In this document: in pieces, positions 6,832-6,862 of the stretch | Layout of the letters: the number at the start of each line of letters is the position of its first letter | Numbering within the stretch: the first letter of the stretch is position 1 | Origin: an uncultured Pseudobdellovibrionaceae bacterium | Lineage (GTDB): Bacteria > Bdellovibrionota > Bdellovibrionia > Bdellovibrionales > Bdellovibrionaceae | Direction of reading: 5' to 3' | Assembly (NCBI GenBank): GCA_937900305.1 | Contig: CALCCV010000249.1 | Location: forward strand, 1 to 6,862 | Length of the DNA stretch: 6,862 nucleotides | The notes under the pieces: model-generated | The model's input: only the letters and a program-made list of their open reading frames with translations | Database searches by the model: none | Told to the model about the DNA's origin: nothing | Position numbers and translations under genes: made by a program

Positions 6832-6862
6832 AGATCGGAAGAGCACACGTCTGAACTCCAGT
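6832..6862 (+). other. Illumina TruSeq adapter remnant (not genomic)
   Basis: The last 31 bases match, base for base, the start of the TruSeq read-1 3' adapter: the universal AGATCGGAAGAGC core (6832-6844) followed by ACACGTCTGAACTCCAGT (6845-6862). The match runs to the very end of the window, as expected for untrimmed adapter read-through at a contig edge. Genuine sequence ends at 6831. Confidence 0.98.

Overview
The window looks like the end of a short-read contig from a Gram-negative, predatory-type bacterium of the Bdellovibrionota. The evidence is a complete valyl-tRNA synthetase that closely resembles, from memory, the Bdellovibrio enzyme, together with three genes for exported or probably exported proteins with no clear function. 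No tRNA, rRNA, insertion sequence, CRISPR array or phage module is visible. I see no previously undescribed defence or mobile system here. The most important observation is technical: the last 31 bases (6832-6862) are Illumina TruSeq adapter, not genome.

Left half, plus strand. Bases 1-137 hold the C-terminal 44 residues of a gene that starts outside the window, tentatively a hotdog-fold acyl-CoA thioesterase of the YbgC/FadM type. A 147-base gap follows, with a good sigma70-like promoter (229-257) and a strong ribosome binding site (275-279). They lead into a 200-residue secreted protein (285-887) with a DcrB/PsbP-like fold signature. 48 bases later comes valS (936-3617, 893 residues), with all catalytic, editing, zinc-ribbon and C-terminal coiled-coil parts intact. 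valS has no visible promoter of its own and a weak ribosome binding site, so it is probably transcribed with the gene before it.

Right half, minus strand. A large protein of unknown family (4513-6831, at least 772 residues, N-terminus missing) lies 73 bases upstream of a 268-residue exported, helix-rich protein of unknown function (3633-4439). The two probably form one transcription unit. It converges on valS, with only 15 bases between the two stop codons. A hairpin with U-rich flanks on both sides, inside the 3' end of the 268-residue gene, is the best candidate for a shared terminator.

The genes do not form an obvious pathway. valS is housekeeping. The minus-strand pair may work together in the cell envelope or outside the cell, but this rests only on gene order and one visible signal peptide.
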